From Lichenicoccus sp965277665 (GTDB taxonomy: Bacteria > Pseudomonadota > Alphaproteobacteria > Acetobacterales > Acetobacteraceae), in NCBI RefSeq assembly GCF_965277665.1, contig NZ_OZ255835.1, forward strand, positions 2,294,001-2,358,000: a DNA stretch of 64,000 nucleotides. The letters are read 5' to 3'. Every line of letters begins with the position of its first letter. Within the stretch, counting starts at the first letter, position 1. Position numbers and translations under genes: made by a program. Shown piece by piece: positions 50,730 through 59,264 of the stretch. The notes below the pieces were generated by a model. That model saw nothing but the letters and a program-made list of their open reading frames with translations. It did no database searches and had not been told where the DNA came from.

Positions 50730-51683
50730 ATGCGAACCCGCCGCGGCCTCACGGCGCTCTTCTCGGTCATGCTGCCCGCCATGGCGCTGACGCCCGGACC
50801 GGCCCTTGCACAACAGCCCACCGAGCAGCAGGAGCAGCAGCAGCGGCTGGTCGACCGGGCCACGCTGACGGCGCAGGACATTCTCGACTGGCACGCCAAC
50901 GGCGACCAGGCGCGGCGATTCCTGGCCCGCTCGCGCGGGGTGCTGATCTGTCCGAGCATCTTCCGCATGTCGTTCATCTTCGGCGGCTCCGGCGGCGGCT
51001 GCACGCTGCTGGCGCGCGACGGCTCCGGCTCCTGGTCGGCGCCGGCCTTCTACTCGATGGGATCCGGTTCGTTTGGATTGCAGGCCGGGATCCAGGATGC
51101 CGAGCTGATGCTGTTCATCATGAGCCGGCGCGGCCTGACCGCGATCATGGACAGCCAGTTCAAGTTCGGCGCCAACGCCGGCGTCACCCTGGCGACACTG
51201 GGCGCCGGCATGGAGGGCGACACCTCGGCGGCGTTCAATGCCGACATCGTGGTGCTCGAGAAGAGCAAGGGCCTGTTCGCCGGCATCTCCCTGCAGGGCA
51301 GCATCCTGTCGTTCGACAGCGCGGGCAACCGCGCCTATTACGGCCAGCCGGTGGGCGTGCAGGACATCGCGATCGCGATGCGGGTGAACAATCCGGGCGC
51401 CGATCCGCTGCGCGCCGTGCTGATGCGCTATGGCGGCACCGGTGGCGCGCCGCAACCGGCCTATCGCGGCGGCGAGGACGCGGGGCCGCCGCCGCAGTCC
51501 CAGCCGGACGAGTATCCGCCGCCGTATCAACGCGGCAACGCCTACGGCGCAACCGGCGGCGACGCGGGCACCCCGGGCACCCCGTCCGGCCCCGGCGCGT
51601 ATCCGCCCAACCCGGACACCGGTCCGACGCAGCTTGCACCGAGCGACCCGGTGCAGAGCCAGTCGCTACCGCCGCCGCGCTGA
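50730..51683 (+). CDS. Exported SYLF/Ysc84-domain protein
   Basis: 317 residues with a signal peptide (basic start, hydrophobic core to about 27, ALAQQ). The SYLF domain runs about 60-230: SRGVLICPSIFRMSF, GAQ-like FGLQAGIQDAELMLF and IVVLEKSKGLFAGISLQGS. Such domains bind lipids. The Pro-Gln-Gly-rich C-terminus (PPPQSQPDEYPPPYQ) is disordered. ATG 50730 has GGAG ten bases upstream and makes a proper signal peptide; the frame from 50655 does not. The stop overlaps an IS-like frame by one base. Confidence 0.87.
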   Translation: MRTRRGLTALFSVMLPAMALTPGPALAQQPTEQQEQQQRLVDRATLTAQDILDWHANGDQARRFLARSRGVLICPSIFRMSFIFGGSGGGCTLLARDGSGSWSAPAFYSMGSGSFGLQAGIQDAELMLFIMSRRGLTAIMDSQFKFGANAGVTLATLGAGMEGDTSAAFNADIVVLEKSKGLFAGISLQGSILSFDSAGNRAYYGQPVGVQDIAIAMRVNNPGADPLRAVLMRYGGTGGAPQPAYRGGEDAGPPPQSQPDEYPPPYQRGNAYGATGGDAGTPGTPSGPGAYPPNPDTGPTQLAPSDPVQSQSLPPPR

Positions 51684-51872
51684 TGGCGACACGGCCCCTG
51701 CCGGACGCAAGCAGCGCGGTTGCCGATCTGCTCGATCCTGAGCCAACGGCATGGGCGCTGCAGGCGGCGGGGCTGGAGCACAAGGCGATCTGCTCGGCCG
51801 TCGGTGCGGGCGCCAATACGGTTGGCAGGTGGCGTCGTCGTTTTGCGGTTCATCGCCTGGACGGCTTGCTTT
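51683..51872 (+). mobile_element. IS630-like transposase remnant (helix-turn-helix end)
   Basis: A short open stretch contains AAGLEHKAICSAVGAGANTV followed by GRWRRRFAVHRLDGLL. This resembles the N-terminal helix-turn-helix of IS630-family transposases. The rest of the transposase, including the DDE core, is missing; the stretch stops at the toxin gene of module 2. It is a decayed insertion. Confidence is moderate because the match rests on about 45 residues. Confidence 0.5.
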
Positions 51873-51885
51873 GGGCCATTGCTCG

Positions 51886-52239
51886 TCACGCCTCCTGCTT
51901 AGTCCTTGGCGAGACAGCCAGTCCGAGAAACACGAGGACGGCCTGGTTGAGCCGCAGGATATCTTCGTCGTCCAACCTGCCGACCCGCGTGCCAACCTTG
52001 ATCTTGGGGACTGTCGTAATCTTGTCCACCATCAAACGGGACGCCGCCCGCAGGCCATTGCGCTCGTTCGGCTCCACCGGCAGGCGGAACAATGGCGCAT
52101 CGGTCTCGTCCGTGGTGAAGGCGCAGATGGTGACCGAATCGGTAGCGTCGAAGCTATCGTCCTGAACGATGACGACGGGGCGTGGCTTGCCCGCATAGTC
52201 CTTGCCGCCAGCGACGGTCCAGATGTCGCCTCGCCTCAT
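51886..52239 (-). CDS. MazF/PemK-like endoribonuclease toxin (module 2)
   Basis: 117 residues. RRGDIWTVAGGKDYAGKPRP, then VVIVQDDSFDATDSVTICAF, TDETDAPLFRLPVEP and SRLMVDKITTVPKIKVG are the family features. RGDIW and the later Asp and Thr residues are those of MazF-type RNases, so it should be active. It overlaps the antitoxin by 4 bases (ATGA). Clearly the paralogue of the toxin at 17844-18170, but in the opposite orientation and with a longer C-terminus. Confidence 0.9.
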   Translation of the reverse strand: MRRGDIWTVAGGKDYAGKPRPVVIVQDDSFDATDSVTICAFTTDETDAPLFRLPVEPNERNGLRAASRLMVDKITTVPKIKVGTRVGRLDDEDILRLNQAVLVFLGLAVSPRTKQEA

Positions 52240-52460
52240 TCATCGCCCCAGTCCGAGACCGCGTCGATGAACGCCTGATCCTCCCGCGCGTGAGTGCTGG
52301 CGGCGATTGCGGTCGACTGGCGATGCGCTTCGGAGCGGAAGGCAGGGGAGCGTACATCGGGCACCCAAATCTGGATCGGGCGGAGCCCCTGCTCGCGCAG
52401 GCGTTCCCGATGTTCCCGCACCTTGATGCGCGAAGGCTTGGCGCTTGATGCCGAGGTCAT
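52236..52460 (-). CDS. MazE-like antitoxin (module 2)
   Basis: 74 residues. EHRERLREQGLRPIQIWVPD then SPAFRSEAHRQS is nearly the same as in module 1. The N-terminus is basic and should bind the palindrome upstream; the acidic end (FIDAVSDWGDE) should hold the toxin. ATG 52460 has GGAG seven bases upstream. The two antitoxins share the core but differ at both ends. Confidence 0.88.
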   Translation of the reverse strand: MTSASSAKPSRIKVREHRERLREQGLRPIQIWVPDVRSPAFRSEAHRQSTAIAASTHAREDQAFIDAVSDWGDE

Positions 52461-52470
52461 GACACGTCTC

Positions 52471-52489
52471 CAATATAGTTACATGTAAC
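52471..52489 (-). promoter_or_regulatory. Promoter and operator of toxin-antitoxin module 2
   Basis: The perfect 12-bp palindrome GTTACATGTAAC (52478-52489) sits directly before a TATATT -10 (minus strand, 52472-52477), 11 bases before the ATG. Compare GTCACATGTGAC before module 1: common core GTnACATGTnAC. Confidence 0.65.
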
Positions 52490-52527
52490 CTATCACGGGC
52501 CGCCCGCTTCCGCCAGGACATTCACCG

Positions 52528-52788
52528 GTGTTCGCCGCCGAGACGAACCCCTCCTCCTTACGACCCTCTCTCGAGCCGCTCGGGTTGATCTCCGGGTTTC
52601 CCGGCCCGGCGCAGGTCCGTGACGCGGCCTTCGCCCAGGTCATCGACGGGCGGCTGCTTGGACAGGCCAGCCTGTGGGCTGCCAACGACAATGCCGCCGC
52701 CGGCGAGGCCGTGCAGCGAGCGGTCGCGGCACATCCCGAGGCGAGCCACAGCGTGGCTGAACTGGCCGGCCGCGCCGGGATCAGGTGA
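52528..52788 (+). CDS. Hypothetical ORF in the accessory patch
   Basis: 86 codons from GTG 52528. The product (middle part FAQVIDGRLLGQASLWAAND) is not recognised. It lies between the toxin-antitoxin module 2 promoter and the broken oxidoreductase and overlaps that gene's 3' end by 8 bases. No good Shine-Dalgarno is seen. It could be a remnant of a lost gene. Confidence 0.3.
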   Translation: MFAAETNPSSLRPSLEPLGLISGFPGPAQVRDAAFAQVIDGRLLGQASLWAANDNAAAGEAVQRAVAAHPEASHSVAELAGRAGIR

Positions 52789-54175
52789 GCGGATAAGGCC
52801 CAAGCTGGCTCGGCCACTCGCCACGAGGTTTCGCCTGCGTCACGATCGGCGGCAGCCTGACCGCCGTGCCGCCGGCTGCCGACTGGTAGATCGCGGCAAG
52901 GATACGCATGTCCTGCAGCCCCTCCTCGCCCGGCGTCAGCGGCACCGCCTTGTTGTGCAGGCTGAGCGCGAAGGCGTCCATCTCGACGGCGAACTGGTTC
53001 CTCGGCGTGAAGCGCCGGGTTTCCAGCGCACCGGCGCGCCCCGCCTTGCGGTCGATCTGCAGGGCGAGGTTGTCGTAGCCGAACGCCGGGTCGAGCCCGA
53101 GCCAGCCGCGCTCGTTATGCACGCGCAACTGCCGGCTCTCGTGGAATCTGTAGCCGGAACTGCCGGTGGCGATGATCCCGGACGGGAACCGCAGGGTGAA
53201 CAGCGCCACGTCCTCGACCTCCCTGAAGCGCGCATCATGCGCCGGGTGGGTGACCTGGCCGGTGACCTCGATCGGCTCCTCGCTGGTGATGTAGCGAAAC
53301 GCGTTGGTGCAGTAGAGCCCGACATCGGGCAACGAGCCGCCGCCGGCCATCGCTAGAGCAGCATGATGTTAGTTGGAATCGCTTCGCGATTCCAACTAAC
53401 TCATAAAGCTGCTCTATTTCACTCTCAAGCGGAGCATGATGCATGCATCATGCTCTAGGACCTGCCGCCACTGGCCGTTCGGCAAGTTGTTCTGGCCGTT
53501 GACCGCCTCGATCATGCGGATCGCGCCATACTGCCCGCGGCGCGCCAGCCCGATCAGGGTGCGATGCGCCGGATCGTGCTGCAGCCGGTAGGCGATCATC
53601 AGCGTGCGCTTGGCCTGCCGGCAGGCCTCGACCATCTGCTCGGCCTCGGCGACGGTCGCCGCCATCGGCTTCTCGCACAGCACGTGCTTGCCGGCGGCAG
53701 CGGCGCGCAGCGTGAACTCGGCATGCATCGCATTCGGCAGCACGATATACACCGCATCGATGTCCGGGTTGTCGCGGATGCTGTCGAAGTTCGCATAGCC
53801 GTACACGTTCTTCTCGGGCACGCCATATTGCGCCGCGATCGTGCGCGCCTTGTCCGGCCTGCCGCTGACGAGGGCTGCGATGCGCACATGCGCCGCCTGG
53901 CCAAAGCCCGGCAGGATCTCCTCCAGCGCCAGGGTGCCGAGCCCCACCACCGCGATGCCGAGTCGCCCGGCTGGCGGCAGCGGGTTCGGGACCTCGCCGT
54001 TGGCCTCGCCGGGCGCATGCAGCGGCGGCAGGCTGACCTTGCCATCCTCGACCGCACCACGCAGCGCGCCCGCTTCCTGCCGGCCGGAACCGGGCGGAGG
54101 GGTAGCAGCGGCCGCGGCGCCCGCGGCAAGCAGGGCGGTGGTGCCGAACAGGGTGCGGCGGGTCAGCTCGGTCAT
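52781..54175 (-). pseudogene. Glucose-fructose oxidoreductase-like (Gfo/Idh/MocA) gene, broken by a MITE
   Basis: Without the insert it would encode about 430 residues, the length of Zymomonas Gfo. The Tat signal TRRTLFGTTALLAAG leads; the NADP fold has GIAVVGLGTLALEEILPGF, LPNAMHAEF and the catalytic-type CEKPMAATV. After the MITE the second part resumes with MAGGGSLPDVGLYCTNAFRY and GEEGLQDMRIL. Removing the 102-bp insert gives WRQVLAMAGGGS in frame. The insert brings a TAG, so the first part ends at 53414 and the second part (52781-53350) has no proper start. In the family it reduces fructose with glucose in the periplasm. Confidence 0.88.
53353..53458. mobile_element. MITE, 106 bp with CTAG ends
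   Basis: The element has CTAG at both ends, as if from duplication of CTAG or TA. It is built of two hairpins. The first runs TAGAGCAGC (53354-53362) to GCTGCTCTA (53408-53416), with an inner perfect 15-bp stem GTTAGTTGGAATCGC and loop TTC. The second is a perfect 24-bp palindrome at 53432-53455 centred on TGCA. Terminal inverted repeats read CTAGAGCA. No open frame exists, so it needs a transposase from elsewhere; IS630-type enzymes favour CTAG targets. Confidence 0.88.
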
Positions 54176-54280
54176 GCACGGGCTCCGGTCGGGTTCGGCT
54201 GGCGCACCAGCCCGACCGCCCAACACGGCGCGAGAGAACGGGATTTACAGACCCACAGGCTTGTGTCGCTTCTACGCCCC

Positions 54281-55474
54281 ATGCCCGAGCCCAAGTCCGA
54301 CCGCGCCGCGCCCCCGTCCCTGCCTCGGGCCGCCCTGCCCAGGGTGGTGATCATCACCGGCGGCTCGTCGGGGATCGGCCGCTGCACCGCCGGCCTGTTC
54401 GCGCGGCGCGGCTGGTCCGTCGGGCTGATTGCCCGCGGCCCGGCGGGACTGCGGGCGGCCCTGGACGATGTGCGGGCAGCCGGCGGCGCCGGCGCGGTCG
54501 CGGTGGCGGATGTCGCCGATGCCACGGCGCTGGAACAGGCGGCGCGCGCGCTCACCGCCCAGCTCGGCCCGGCCGATGCCTGGATCAACGCCGCCGGCAA
54601 CGGCGTCTATGGACGGCTGCTCGACGTGCCGGAGGCGGAGTTCCGGCGGGTGACCGACGTCACCTACATGGGCACGGTGAACGGCGTGCGGGCGGCATTG
54701 CGGATCATGCTGCCGCGCGATGCCGGCGCCATCGTCAATGTCTGCTCCGGCATCGTGTTCCACGGCCTGCCGCTGATGTCGTCCTATGTCGGCGCCAAGG
54801 CGGCGGTGCGCGGCTTCGGCCAGTCGATCCAGGTCGAACTTAAGCTGGCGCGGAGCCGGGTGCGGCTGGCGACCGTCTTTCCGCCCGCGGTGAACACCCC
54901 GTTCTTCAGCCACGCACCGTCCTACATGGGGTTTCCGGCCCGGCCGGTGCCGCCGGTCTATCAGCCCGAGATCGTCGCCGAGGCGCTGTATCTGGCCGCC
55001 ACCGGGCGCTGCCGGGAGATGACGGTCACCTCGGTGGTCACCGCCTTCTCCTGGGTCGCCCGGCTGTCTCCGGCGCTGGCCGCGTGGCTGATGGGACGTC
55101 TGCGCTTCGACGCCCAGCTGTCGCGCGATCCGGCGGCGCTGGCGGCCGAGGAGCCGTGCCTGTTCCGGCCGCCCTCGCGTGTGCTCGGGGTTCGCGGGCC
55201 GTTCAACCATCGCGCCCGCGGCTGGAGCGCGCAGGTGCGCCTACTCGGGCTGCTGCAGCGTATCAGCGCGCGGCCCGATGCCGGGCTCACTCCCGCGTCA
55301 GGAACGGCGCTGCCAGCGCCGTCGGGGGCAGAAACGGCGCCGCAAGCGCCGTCGGGGGCAGGAATGGCGCCGCAAGCGCCTGGCTCGCCGTCCAGACCTG
55401 CGCCCGCAGCGCCATGTCCAGCGCCCGCCTGTTCGGGCGCACCGGCAGACGCCGCTTCAGGTAGGCCCCGGTAA
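54281..55474 (+). CDS. Short-chain dehydrogenase with C-terminal extension
   Basis: 397 residues. The Rossmann motif VVIITGGSSGIGR, NAAGNG and the active site SSYVGAKAAVRG with Ser, Tyr and Lys are complete. After the SDR core (to about 260) there is a helical part with LSPALAAWLMGRL and a low-complexity tail (PSGAETAPQAP). The substrate is unknown. ATG 54281 lies in front of the family start, while the frame to 53564 is a shadow. Its last 188 bases overlap the next SDR gene tail to tail. Confidence 0.88.
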   Translation: MPEPKSDRAAPPSLPRAALPRVVIITGGSSGIGRCTAGLFARRGWSVGLIARGPAGLRAALDDVRAAGGAGAVAVADVADATALEQAARALTAQLGPADAWINAAGNGVYGRLLDVPEAEFRRVTDVTYMGTVNGVRAALRIMLPRDAGAIVNVCSGIVFHGLPLMSSYVGAKAAVRGFGQSIQVELKLARSRVRLATVFPPAVNTPFFSHAPSYMGFPARPVPPVYQPEIVAEALYLAATGRCREMTVTSVVTAFSWVARLSPALAAWLMGRLRFDAQLSRDPAALAAEEPCLFRPPSRVLGVRGPFNHRARGWSAQVRLLGLLQRISARPDAGLTPASGTALPAPSGAETAPQAPSGAGMAPQAPGSPSRPAPAAPCPAPACSGAPADAASGRPR

Positions 55475-56198
55475 GTCCTGCGCACGCCGGCGACAGCGCG
55501 GCGAACAGCGGCGTGTCCGCCCCCTGGCACTCGGTCAGGCTGAACGCCGCCAGCAGCCGCCAGGCGAGCCCGACCATGCCCGGCTCGCGCACCAGGCCGG
55601 TGGCGACCAGGCCCGGATGCACCACATTCACGGTGACCAGGGCCGGATCGAGGCTGGCCGCCAGCGCCAGCTGGGTCATCAGCAGGGCAAGCTTGGACCG
55701 GGCATAGGCGCGCGTCATCCGCCAGGACCGGGCGAGCTCCAGGTCGGCCGGATCGATCGTCGCGCCGTCCGAGGTCGACGAGCCGATACTGACGACCCGG
55801 GCACCGCCGCCGCAGGCGATCAGGGCCGGCAGCAGCGCGTGGGTCAGCACGAACGGCGACAGGTGGTTGACCGCGAGCGTGTACTCGTGGCCCTCCCGGG
55901 TCAGCTGCCGCCGCGGCGACAGGGTGCCGGCATTGTTCACCAGCAGCGCCAGCCTGGGCGCACGGATGCGGATCGCGTCGGCAGCCGCGCGGGTCTCGCC
56001 GAGCAGCGACAGGTCGGCCCGCACCGGGATCAGGCGGTCCCGGCTGTCCGGCACTCGCCTCGCGATCCAGTCCACTGCCCGGCCCAGGCGCGCCGCGTCG
56101 CGACCGATCAGGAACAGCTCGTGGCCGGCGCCCGCCAGGCCGAGCGCGATCCAGCGTCCGATGCCGCCGGTTGCCCCGGTGATGACGGCCGCGCTCAT
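55287..56198 (-). CDS. Short-chain dehydrogenase, overlapping convergent partner
   Basis: 303 residues. SAAVITGATGGIGRWIALG, NNAGTLSP and AYARSKLALLM form an intact cofactor site and active Tyr-Lys pair. It is like retinol- or protochlorophyllide-dehydrogenase-type SDRs. The tail repeats LAAPFLPPTA from a 30-bp tandem repeat, also read by the opposite gene. ATG 56198 overlaps the mltG stop (ATGA), so it follows mltG in one operon. Confidence 0.9.
   Translation of the reverse strand: MSAAVITGATGGIGRWIALGLAGAGHELFLIGRDAARLGRAVDWIARRVPDSRDRLIPVRADLSLLGETRAAADAIRIRAPRLALLVNNAGTLSPRRQLTREGHEYTLAVNHLSPFVLTHALLPALIACGGGARVVSIGSSTSDGATIDPADLELARSWRMTRAYARSKLALLMTQLALAASLDPALVTVNVVHPGLVATGLVREPGMVGLAWRLLAAFSLTECQGADTPLFAALSPACAGLTGAYLKRRLPVRPNRRALDMALRAQVWTASQALAAPFLPPTALAAPFLPPTALAAPFLTRE
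55303..55383. repeat. 30-bp tandem repeat read by two genes
   Basis: Units 55303-55332, 55333-55362 and a partial third from 55363, all variants of aacggcgctgccagcgccgt then cgggggcaga. In frame for both convergent SDR genes: PSGA-type on plus, LAAPFLPPTA on minus. Confidence 0.87.
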
Positions 56199-57238
56199 TT
56201 GGCCAGCACGGGGGGAACCGGCACGGTGGGAATCGGCACGGGGGGAGCCGGCGCCGATACCCCTGTCGCGTGCGACGCCTCGCGGGCGCGCAGCCTGGCG
56301 ACGTTCTGCAGGTGGGTCGGAAGGTCGGCGGCGAACGCATGGCCGCCCGTGCCGTCGGCGACGAAGTAGAGCGCATCGCCCGCGGCCGGATGCGCTGTTG
56401 CCTGCAGCGAGGCGAGCCCGGGCGCGCAGATCGGCCCGGGCGGCAGGCCAGGCAGCAGGTAGCTGTTATAGGGATTCGGCTGCGCGAGGTCGGCCCGGCT
56501 AAGCGGCCGCGCCAGCACGCCCAGCCCGCCCGAGGCACCGTAGATGACGGTCGGGTCCGATTGCAGGCGCATGCCCTGGTGCAGCCGGTTGAGGAACACC
56601 CGCGCCACCAGCGGGCGCTCTGCGGCCTTTGCGGTCTCGCGCTCCACGACGCTGGCGAGGATGAGCAGGTCGTCCGGAGTCGGCAGTTCGGGCTGCGCAT
56701 CCCGGCCGGCCCAAACCTGCGCCAGCCTGCGACGCATCGCGGCTTGCATGCGCCCGACGAGTTCGCGTCGTGGCATGGCGAGTTCGTAGGCGTATGTATC
56801 GGGCATGATGCTGCCCTCGGCGGGGACCGGCGCCGGCCCCGCCAGTGCTGCCGCGCCAGCGACCAGCACCGCGATCTGCGCGGCGGTGAGGCCTTCGGGT
56901 ACCGTCAGCTCGTGCTGCACCGGCCGCGATGTGCGCAGCACCAGCAGCAGGTCACGCACCGAGGCGTGGGCCGGGAATGCCAATTCCGCGGCATGCACCG
57001 GCCCCTGGTCACGGGTCAGGCGGCCGGCGAGCCGGAAGCCGAGCAGCGATGCGGGCCCGTCCGGCAGCGCGCCGTGCCGCTGCAAGGCGGCCCCCGCGCT
57101 CGCCAGGCCGCCATGCGGGATGACGATGGCCTGATCCCCCGCCAGCGGACCCGGCCTGCCGTACAGCCAGAGCCCGCCCAGCCCGGCCGCGCCAGCCAGC
57201 AGGATTGAAAGGAATAGCAGCATCAGCAACCGGCGCAT
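56195..57238 (-). CDS. mltG: Endolytic murein transglycosylase
   Basis: 347 residues. One N-terminal membrane helix (about 5-25), then a LysM-like part and the YceG core. SVVERETAKAAERPLVARVFLNRL contains the catalytic Glu; IMPDTYAYEL and NPYNSYLLPGLPPGPICAPG complete the site. It cuts growing glycan strands in the periplasm. ATG 57238 is used; the longer frame has no good start. The tail is a Pro-Val repeat (56207-56251, 15-bp units). Downstream of fabF, as often in proteobacteria. Confidence 0.95.
   Translation of the reverse strand: MRRLLMLLFLSILLAGAAGLGGLWLYGRPGPLAGDQAIVIPHGGLASAGAALQRHGALPDGPASLLGFRLAGRLTRDQGPVHAAELAFPAHASVRDLLLVLRTSRPVQHELTVPEGLTAAQIAVLVAGAAALAGPAPVPAEGSIMPDTYAYELAMPRRELVGRMQAAMRRRLAQVWAGRDAQPELPTPDDLLILASVVERETAKAAERPLVARVFLNRLHQGMRLQSDPTVIYGASGGLGVLARPLSRADLAQPNPYNSYLLPGLPPGPICAPGLASLQATAHPAAGDALYFVADGTGGHAFAADLPTHLQNVARLRAREASHATGVSAPAPPVPIPTVPVPPVLAK
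56207..56251. repeat. 15-bp tandem repeat at the mltG end
   Basis: cacggggggaaccgg (56207-56221), cacggtgggaatcgg (56222-56236) and cacggggggagccgg (56237-56251); minus strand codes for a Pro-Val-Pro-rich tail. Confidence 0.85.
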
Positions 57239-57430
57239 CGAGACAGCCTGCCAGAGTCCGCACCAAGAGGCCGCTTGGAAACGCCTGATACTGGATGAGA
57301 GCGGCCCAGAGGGCCGCGGCCGGCGTGACTGTTCGAGCACCGCAGCGGAGCGGCCTGTTCGGCCGTGAGCAGCGGAGCGGAGAAAGGGCGCGTCGGATCG
57401 CCAGCAGCAGGCGTTTCCGAGCGGCCTCTC

Positions 57431-58714
57431 TCAGACGCCGCCGAGGACGATGCTGGCGTTGGTGCCGCCGAAGCCGAAGCTGTTCGACAGCGCGTGGCGC
57501 ACCGGACGCTCCTGCGCCGTGTGCGCCACCCGGTCGATCACGCTCTCGCGGCTCGGATGGTCCAGATTGAGGGTCGGCGGCACGACGCCGTCGCGGATCG
57601 CCAGCAGCGAGAAGATCGCCTCGATCGCACCGGCAGCCCCGAGCAGATGCCCGGTGGCGGACTTGGTGGAAGACATCGCCAGGCCACGGGCGGCGTCGCC
57701 GAACAGGCGCTCCACCGCCTCCAGCTCGAGGTCGTCGGCCATGGTCGAGGTGCCGTGTGCGTTCACGTAGCCGATCTCGGCAGGCGCGAGGCGGGCGCTC
57801 TTCAGCGCGGCCACCATCGCGCGATACGCCCCGACATGGCCCTCGGGCGGTGCGGTGATGTGGTGCGCGTCGCCCGACAGCCCATAGCCGAGCACCTCGC
57901 CGTAGATCTTGGCACCCCGCTTGCGGGCGTGCTCGTATTCCTCGAGCACCACGATGCCGGCGCCCTCGCCCATCACGAAGCCGTCGCGGTCGCGGTCCCA
58001 GGGCCGCGAGGCACGCGCCGGGGTCGCGTTGAAACCGGTGGAGAGCGCGCGCGACGCACAGAAGCCGGCGATGCCGAGTTCGCAGACCGCGGCCTCCGCG
58101 CCGCCGGCGACCATGATGTCGGCATCGCCGAGCAGGATCAGGCGCGCCGCGTCGCCGATCGCGTGCACGCCGGTGGCGCATGCGGTGACCGCGGAATGGT
58201 TCGGCCCCCTGAAGCCGTAGCGGATCGAGACGTGGCCGGAGACCAGGTTGATCAGGGCGGACGGGATGAAGAACGGCGACAGCCGTCGCGCGCGGCCTTC
58301 ATGCACCTGCACGGAGGCCTCGTAGATGCTCTGCAGGCCGCCGATGCCCGAGCCGATCATCACGCCGGTGGCACACTGGTCCGCCTCGTCGGTCGGCATC
58401 CAGCCGGAATCCTCCACCGCCTCGATGGCGGCGACCAGGCCGAGATGGATGAAGCGATCCATCTTCTTCTGGTCCTTGTGCGGGATCCATTCGTTGAGAT
58501 CCAGGCCGCCGGCCGCGCGGGTGCCGGCCGGCACCTCGCCCGCCACCTGCGCCGGCAGGCCGGAGGGGTCGAAGGAGGTGATCGCCCGGATGCCGCTCTC
58601 GGCCTCGACCAGCCGCGACCAGAACTGCCTGACGCCCACGCCGAGCGGGCCGGCGATGCCCATGCCGGTCACGACCACCCGACGGGGACCGGCTCCGTTC
58701 AGCGTGGGTATCAT
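57431..58714 (-). CDS. fabF: Beta-ketoacyl-ACP synthase II
   Basis: 427 residues. The active Cys is in AVTACATGVHAIGDA; the two His are in NAHGTST and SATGHLLGAAG. This triad is complete. FabF extends acyl-ACP by two carbons from malonyl-ACP. It lies 37 bases after acpP, in the fab cluster with fabD and fabG. It ends a 190-base noncoding stretch before mltG that shows nothing else. Confidence 0.97.
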   Translation of the reverse strand: MIPTLNGAGPRRVVVTGMGIAGPLGVGVRQFWSRLVEAESGIRAITSFDPSGLPAQVAGEVPAGTRAAGGLDLNEWIPHKDQKKMDRFIHLGLVAAIEAVEDSGWMPTDEADQCATGVMIGSGIGGLQSIYEASVQVHEGRARRLSPFFIPSALINLVSGHVSIRYGFRGPNHSAVTACATGVHAIGDAARLILLGDADIMVAGGAEAAVCELGIAGFCASRALSTGFNATPARASRPWDRDRDGFVMGEGAGIVVLEEYEHARKRGAKIYGEVLGYGLSGDAHHITAPPEGHVGAYRAMVAALKSARLAPAEIGYVNAHGTSTMADDLELEAVERLFGDAARGLAMSSTKSATGHLLGAAGAIEAIFSLLAIRDGVVPPTLNLDHPSRESVIDRVAHTAQERPVRHALSNSFGFGGTNASIVLGGV

Positions 58715-58751
58715 GGCTGCAGCCCCCTGGCTTGGATTGAGGGGCCTGGAT

Positions 58752-58991
58752 TCAGGCTGCCTTCTGCTTCTCGATGTAGTCGATCGCGTCCTTCACGGTG
58801 GAGATCTTCTCCGCCGCGTCCTCGGGGATCTCCACACCGAATGCCTCCTCGAAAGCCATGACCAGCTCGACCGTATCGAGGCTGTCGGCGCCGAGGTCGT
58901 CGATAAAGGAAGCCTCGGGAGTCACCTTGCTCTCCTCGACGCCCAGGTGCTCCACGACGATCTTCTTAACCTTGTCGGCGATCTCGCTCAT
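58752..58991 (-). CDS. acpP: Acyl carrier protein
   Basis: 79 residues. The phosphopantetheine Ser is in DDLGADSLDTVEL; the protein is acidic and helical as expected. It carries acyl chains in the cytosol. ATG 58991 starts the typical MSEIADKVKKI; the longer frame to 59123 is upstream DNA. Confidence 0.98.
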   Translation of the reverse strand: MSEIADKVKKIVVEHLGVEESKVTPEASFIDDLGADSLDTVELVMAFEEAFGVEIPEDAAEKISTVKDAIDYIEKQKAA

Positions 58992-59264
58992 CTGATCCTG
59001 CTTCCTCTCTGCCCCGGAAAACCCGCGGTTCGAACCCGTTCGTCCTGTTGTCGGCATCCGCAGTCGCGCCTTGACCGCGAACCCTGCCGCCCGCCTGCGG
59101 ACGAAGCAGCGGGCGATTAGCATGGAATTTCATCGCTCGCCAAGGCACCGGATCGATGCGCCTCCGCCGCCGACGGCGCAAGGGTGGCGCGACGATGAAA
59201 GTTTCGCAGTCCTTTCGCTTCAAGTCCCCGGCCCTCACGTCCCCGGCCCTCACGTCCCCGGCCT
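58992..59264. other. Intergenic region between fabG and acpP
   Basis: 273 bases. It carries a 15-bp tandem repeat at 59224-59268 (gtccccggccctcac) that runs into the fabG stop. It holds the acpP promoter, of which no clear boxes were found. No gene. Confidence 0.5.

Noticed and set aside
49616..52165. Plus-strand open frame of about 850 codons
   Set aside because: It overlaps mmcB, the phosphatase and the SYLF gene in another frame; only its last part at 51683-51872 looks like real (decayed) IS sequence.
59025..59040. GCGGTTCGAACCCGTT, like a tRNA T-loop
   Set aside because: The T-stem does not pair over five bases and no acceptor or anticodon arm is found around it.
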